From: Nocardioides sp. zg-1228
GTDB taxonomy: Bacteria; Actinomycetota; Actinomycetes; Propionibacteriales; Nocardioidaceae
Assembly: GCF_017086465.1 (NCBI RefSeq)
Contig: NZ_CP070961.1
Location: forward strand, 372,001 to 436,000
DNA: 64,000 bases
Direction: 5' to 3'
Shown here: piece after piece, positions 62,698-64,000 of the stretch
Position numbering within the stretch: position 1 is the stretch's first letter
Layout: every line of letters begins with the position of its first letter
Notes under the pieces: model-generated
Database searches by the model: none
What the model was told of the DNA's origin: nothing
What the model saw: only the letters and a program-made list of their open reading frames with translations
Program-made: the position numbers and the translations under genes

Positions 62698-63370
62698 AGG
62701 GCAACCGGAGCGGGCCGCCCTCGAGGCGGGTCAGCAGGTCGCGCGGGCCGTCGTAGACCCACGACGCGCCGGCGGACGTCAGCCGCTCGCCGCTGATGCC
62801 GCCGCTGCGCATCCCGATGGACGCGTGCCCGGCGGCCTCGGCGGACAGCACGTCCCACACGGCGTCGCCCACGACGACCGCCGAGGTGCCCCCACCCGCC
62901 CGCTCGACCGAGAGCGCGACCATGTCGGGCGCCGGCTTGGTCGCCGCCCCGTCCGACCCGGTCACGATCGCCGCGAGGTGGCGGCGGACGCCGACGATGT
63001 CGAGCATCTCGTCGACGAGCGGGGCCTCCGACGAGCTGGCCAGCACCAGCCGGTGGCCGTGGCCGGCGAGCGACTCGACGAGGTCGGCGGCGCCGTCGAG
63101 GGCGCGCACGGTGCGGAGGGCGGACGCGAAGTAGTCGTCGTGCAACTTGCGCACGTCGTCGCCGACGGCGGCCTCGGCGGCATCCCCGGCGACGTGTCCG
63201 ACGAGCCGGTCGCCGCCCATGCCGATGGCCTCATGGACGCGGACCGCGCTGACGTGCAGGCCGACGTCGCGGAACGCCGCGTGCCACGCGACGACGTGCT
63301 GGTAGACCGAGTCGACCAGGGTGCCGTCCAGGTCGAGGACGACGACGGGGTGCTGGGTCTCAGGGCTCAC
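62696..63370 (-). CDS. HAD-family phosphatase (beta-phosphoglucomutase-like)
   Basis: A 224-residue HAD hydrolase. Motif I is VLDLDGTLVDS, motif II is LVLASSS, motif III Lys is in TKPAPDM and motif IV is VVVGDAVWD. The cap is of the helical PGMB type. Likely activities are phosphoglycolate or sugar-phosphate hydrolysis; the substrate cannot be told from sequence. GTG (MSPETQHP) was chosen because TACGAC lies 6 bases upstream; a longer ATG form is possible. Confidence 0.87.
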   Translation of the reverse strand: MSPETQHPVVVLDLDGTLVDSVYQHVVAWHAAFRDVGLHVSAVRVHEAIGMGGDRLVGHVAGDAAEAAVGDDVRKLHDDYFASALRTVRALDGAADLVESLAGHGHRLVLASSSEAPLVDEMLDIVGVRRHLAAIVTGSDGAATKPAPDMVALSVERAGGGTSAVVVGDAVWDVLSAEAAGHASIGMRSGGISGERLTSAGASWVYDGPRDLLTRLEGGPLRLP

Positions 63371-63489
63371 AGGCGCGTCGTACCCCGGTCGGGGAGAGGG
63401 CATGCATCATCGCCCGAGCGGGTGTGGCGAGGCCATGGGCGGACGGGGAGCATCGAAGTTCAGCCAACACCGATGTCGAGGGGATCGCC

Positions 63490-64000
63490 GTGGAGTTGCT
63501 GCCGCAAAGCCGGGAGGCGTTGGACGAGTATGTCACCTTGACGGTGGACGACATGGAGGGCCTGCTGCGGCTCATCGAGGGCTGGGCCGTGCGATCCGTG
63601 CCCGACTGCGTCGCGCTGAGCGTCACCCTGCTCGACGAGGACCTCACCTTCACCCTCGTCGACCGCGCCGCGACCGAGGGTGCCCACCACGGGGACGGCG
63701 AGCGTGCCGGCGCCGGGCCTGCGACGCCGGGACCGTCCCATCCGCTCGACGAGCTCGACTGGGCCGACATGGCCCGCGAGCGCGCGTTCGACGGCATCGC
63801 CAGCACGGTGTCGCTGCCGGTGGTCGAGCACGGCAGGGCCGTGCTCACCATCGACCTCTACGCCTCCACCACCTACGCGTTCCGCGACCGCATCGACGGG
63901 CTCGTGGAGGCCCTCGGGGTGTGGCAGGCCGGCGCGGTGACCAACGCCGACCTGGGCTTCGACAGCCTGCGTCGGGCCGAGCTGGCCCCCGAGCGGCTGC
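63490..64000 (+). CDS. GAF-like sensory protein, truncated by the window edge
   Basis: The frame is open from a GTG with GAGGGG 6 bases upstream to the right edge. The visible 170 residues (MELLPQSREALDEY, VPDCVALSVTLLDEDLTFTLV, DGIASTVSLPVVEHGRAVLTIDLYA) resemble the GAF-type N-terminal domain seen in actinobacterial GAF-ANTAR regulators. The diagnostic C-terminal part lies outside the window, so the output domain is unknown. An in-frame GTG 66 bases earlier is possible but has no comparable ribosome binding site. Confidence 0.65.
   Translation, partial: MELLPQSREALDEYVTLTVDDMEGLLRLIEGWAVRSVPDCVALSVTLLDEDLTFTLVDRAATEGAHHGDGERAGAGPATPGPSHPLDELDWADMARERAFDGIASTVSLPVVEHGRAVLTIDLYASTTYAFRDRIDGLVEALGVWQAGAVTNADLGFDSLRRAELAPERL

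Overview
This window reads as a high-GC Gram-positive actinobacterium, most likely a Nocardioides-type member of the Nocardioidaceae. That placement is inferred from the strong G/C third-position bias, frequent GTG starts, many ATGA/GTGA stop-start overlaps, leaderless-type starts (a TANNNT hexamer 6-7 bases before the start codon) and the protein families present. It holds about 46 genes. I saw no rRNA, tRNA, CRISPR array, insertion sequence or prophage.

Layout. (1) 1-5021: two large proteins of unknown function with Gly/Pro-rich tails. The second has 43 tandem 12-bp GGGP units. A small hydrophobic protein follows on the other strand; by eye this stretch is less GC-rich. (2) 5.3-16.2 kb: an L-arabinose operon with a YtfQ-YtfR-YtfT-YjfF type ABC importer, a LacI regulator, araB, araA, araD and an aldo/keto reductase. 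LacI-type and Crp-type operators lie upstream. (3) 16.3-24.4 kb: a helical protein, a MarR regulator with a perfect inverted repeat, a mosaic relic, a divergent exopolysaccharide pair (GT2 synthase and GH18-CBM) and an MFS exporter whose start overlaps a nine-codon upstream ORF. (4) 24.4-37.7 kb: two paralogous IclR regulators frame a kduI-kduD, CUT2 importer, aldehyde dehydrogenase, KDPG aldolase and KDG kinase operon plus a CopC-CopD copper protein. (5) 37.7-50.4 kb: three large secreted proteins. One has CBM-like, DUF1080-like and LamG domains. One fuses a ThuA-like domain to an AA5 copper-radical oxidase. One has a cupredoxin domain and a Cu/Zn-SOD-like domain nested inside a PKD domain. 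(6) 50.5-64 kb: lipoprotein, TetR with a membrane protein, aldose 1-epimerase, exonuclease with cNMP/CBS/DUF294 protein, CstA with its small partner, DD-peptidase, rhomboid protease, FAD-Rieske oxidoreductase, HAD phosphatase and a truncated regulator-like gene.

The most interesting signal spans regions 4 and 5. Eight copies of a 16-bp inverted repeat (consensus GTYCACNNNNNTGGAY) lie upstream of kduI and of the three secreted-protein genes. At the three secreted-protein promoters the geometry is identical: two boxes 30 bp apart start to start, then exactly 7 bp to a TTGAC -35 element. This ties the uronate-type catabolic operon to the copper-dependent extracellular proteins as one probable IclR regulon. 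With CopC-CopD between the KDG kinase and the second IclR gene, it suggests a copper-dependent oxidative glycan-utilisation system. That function is inference; the shared boxes and the conserved copper ligands are visible in the sequence.
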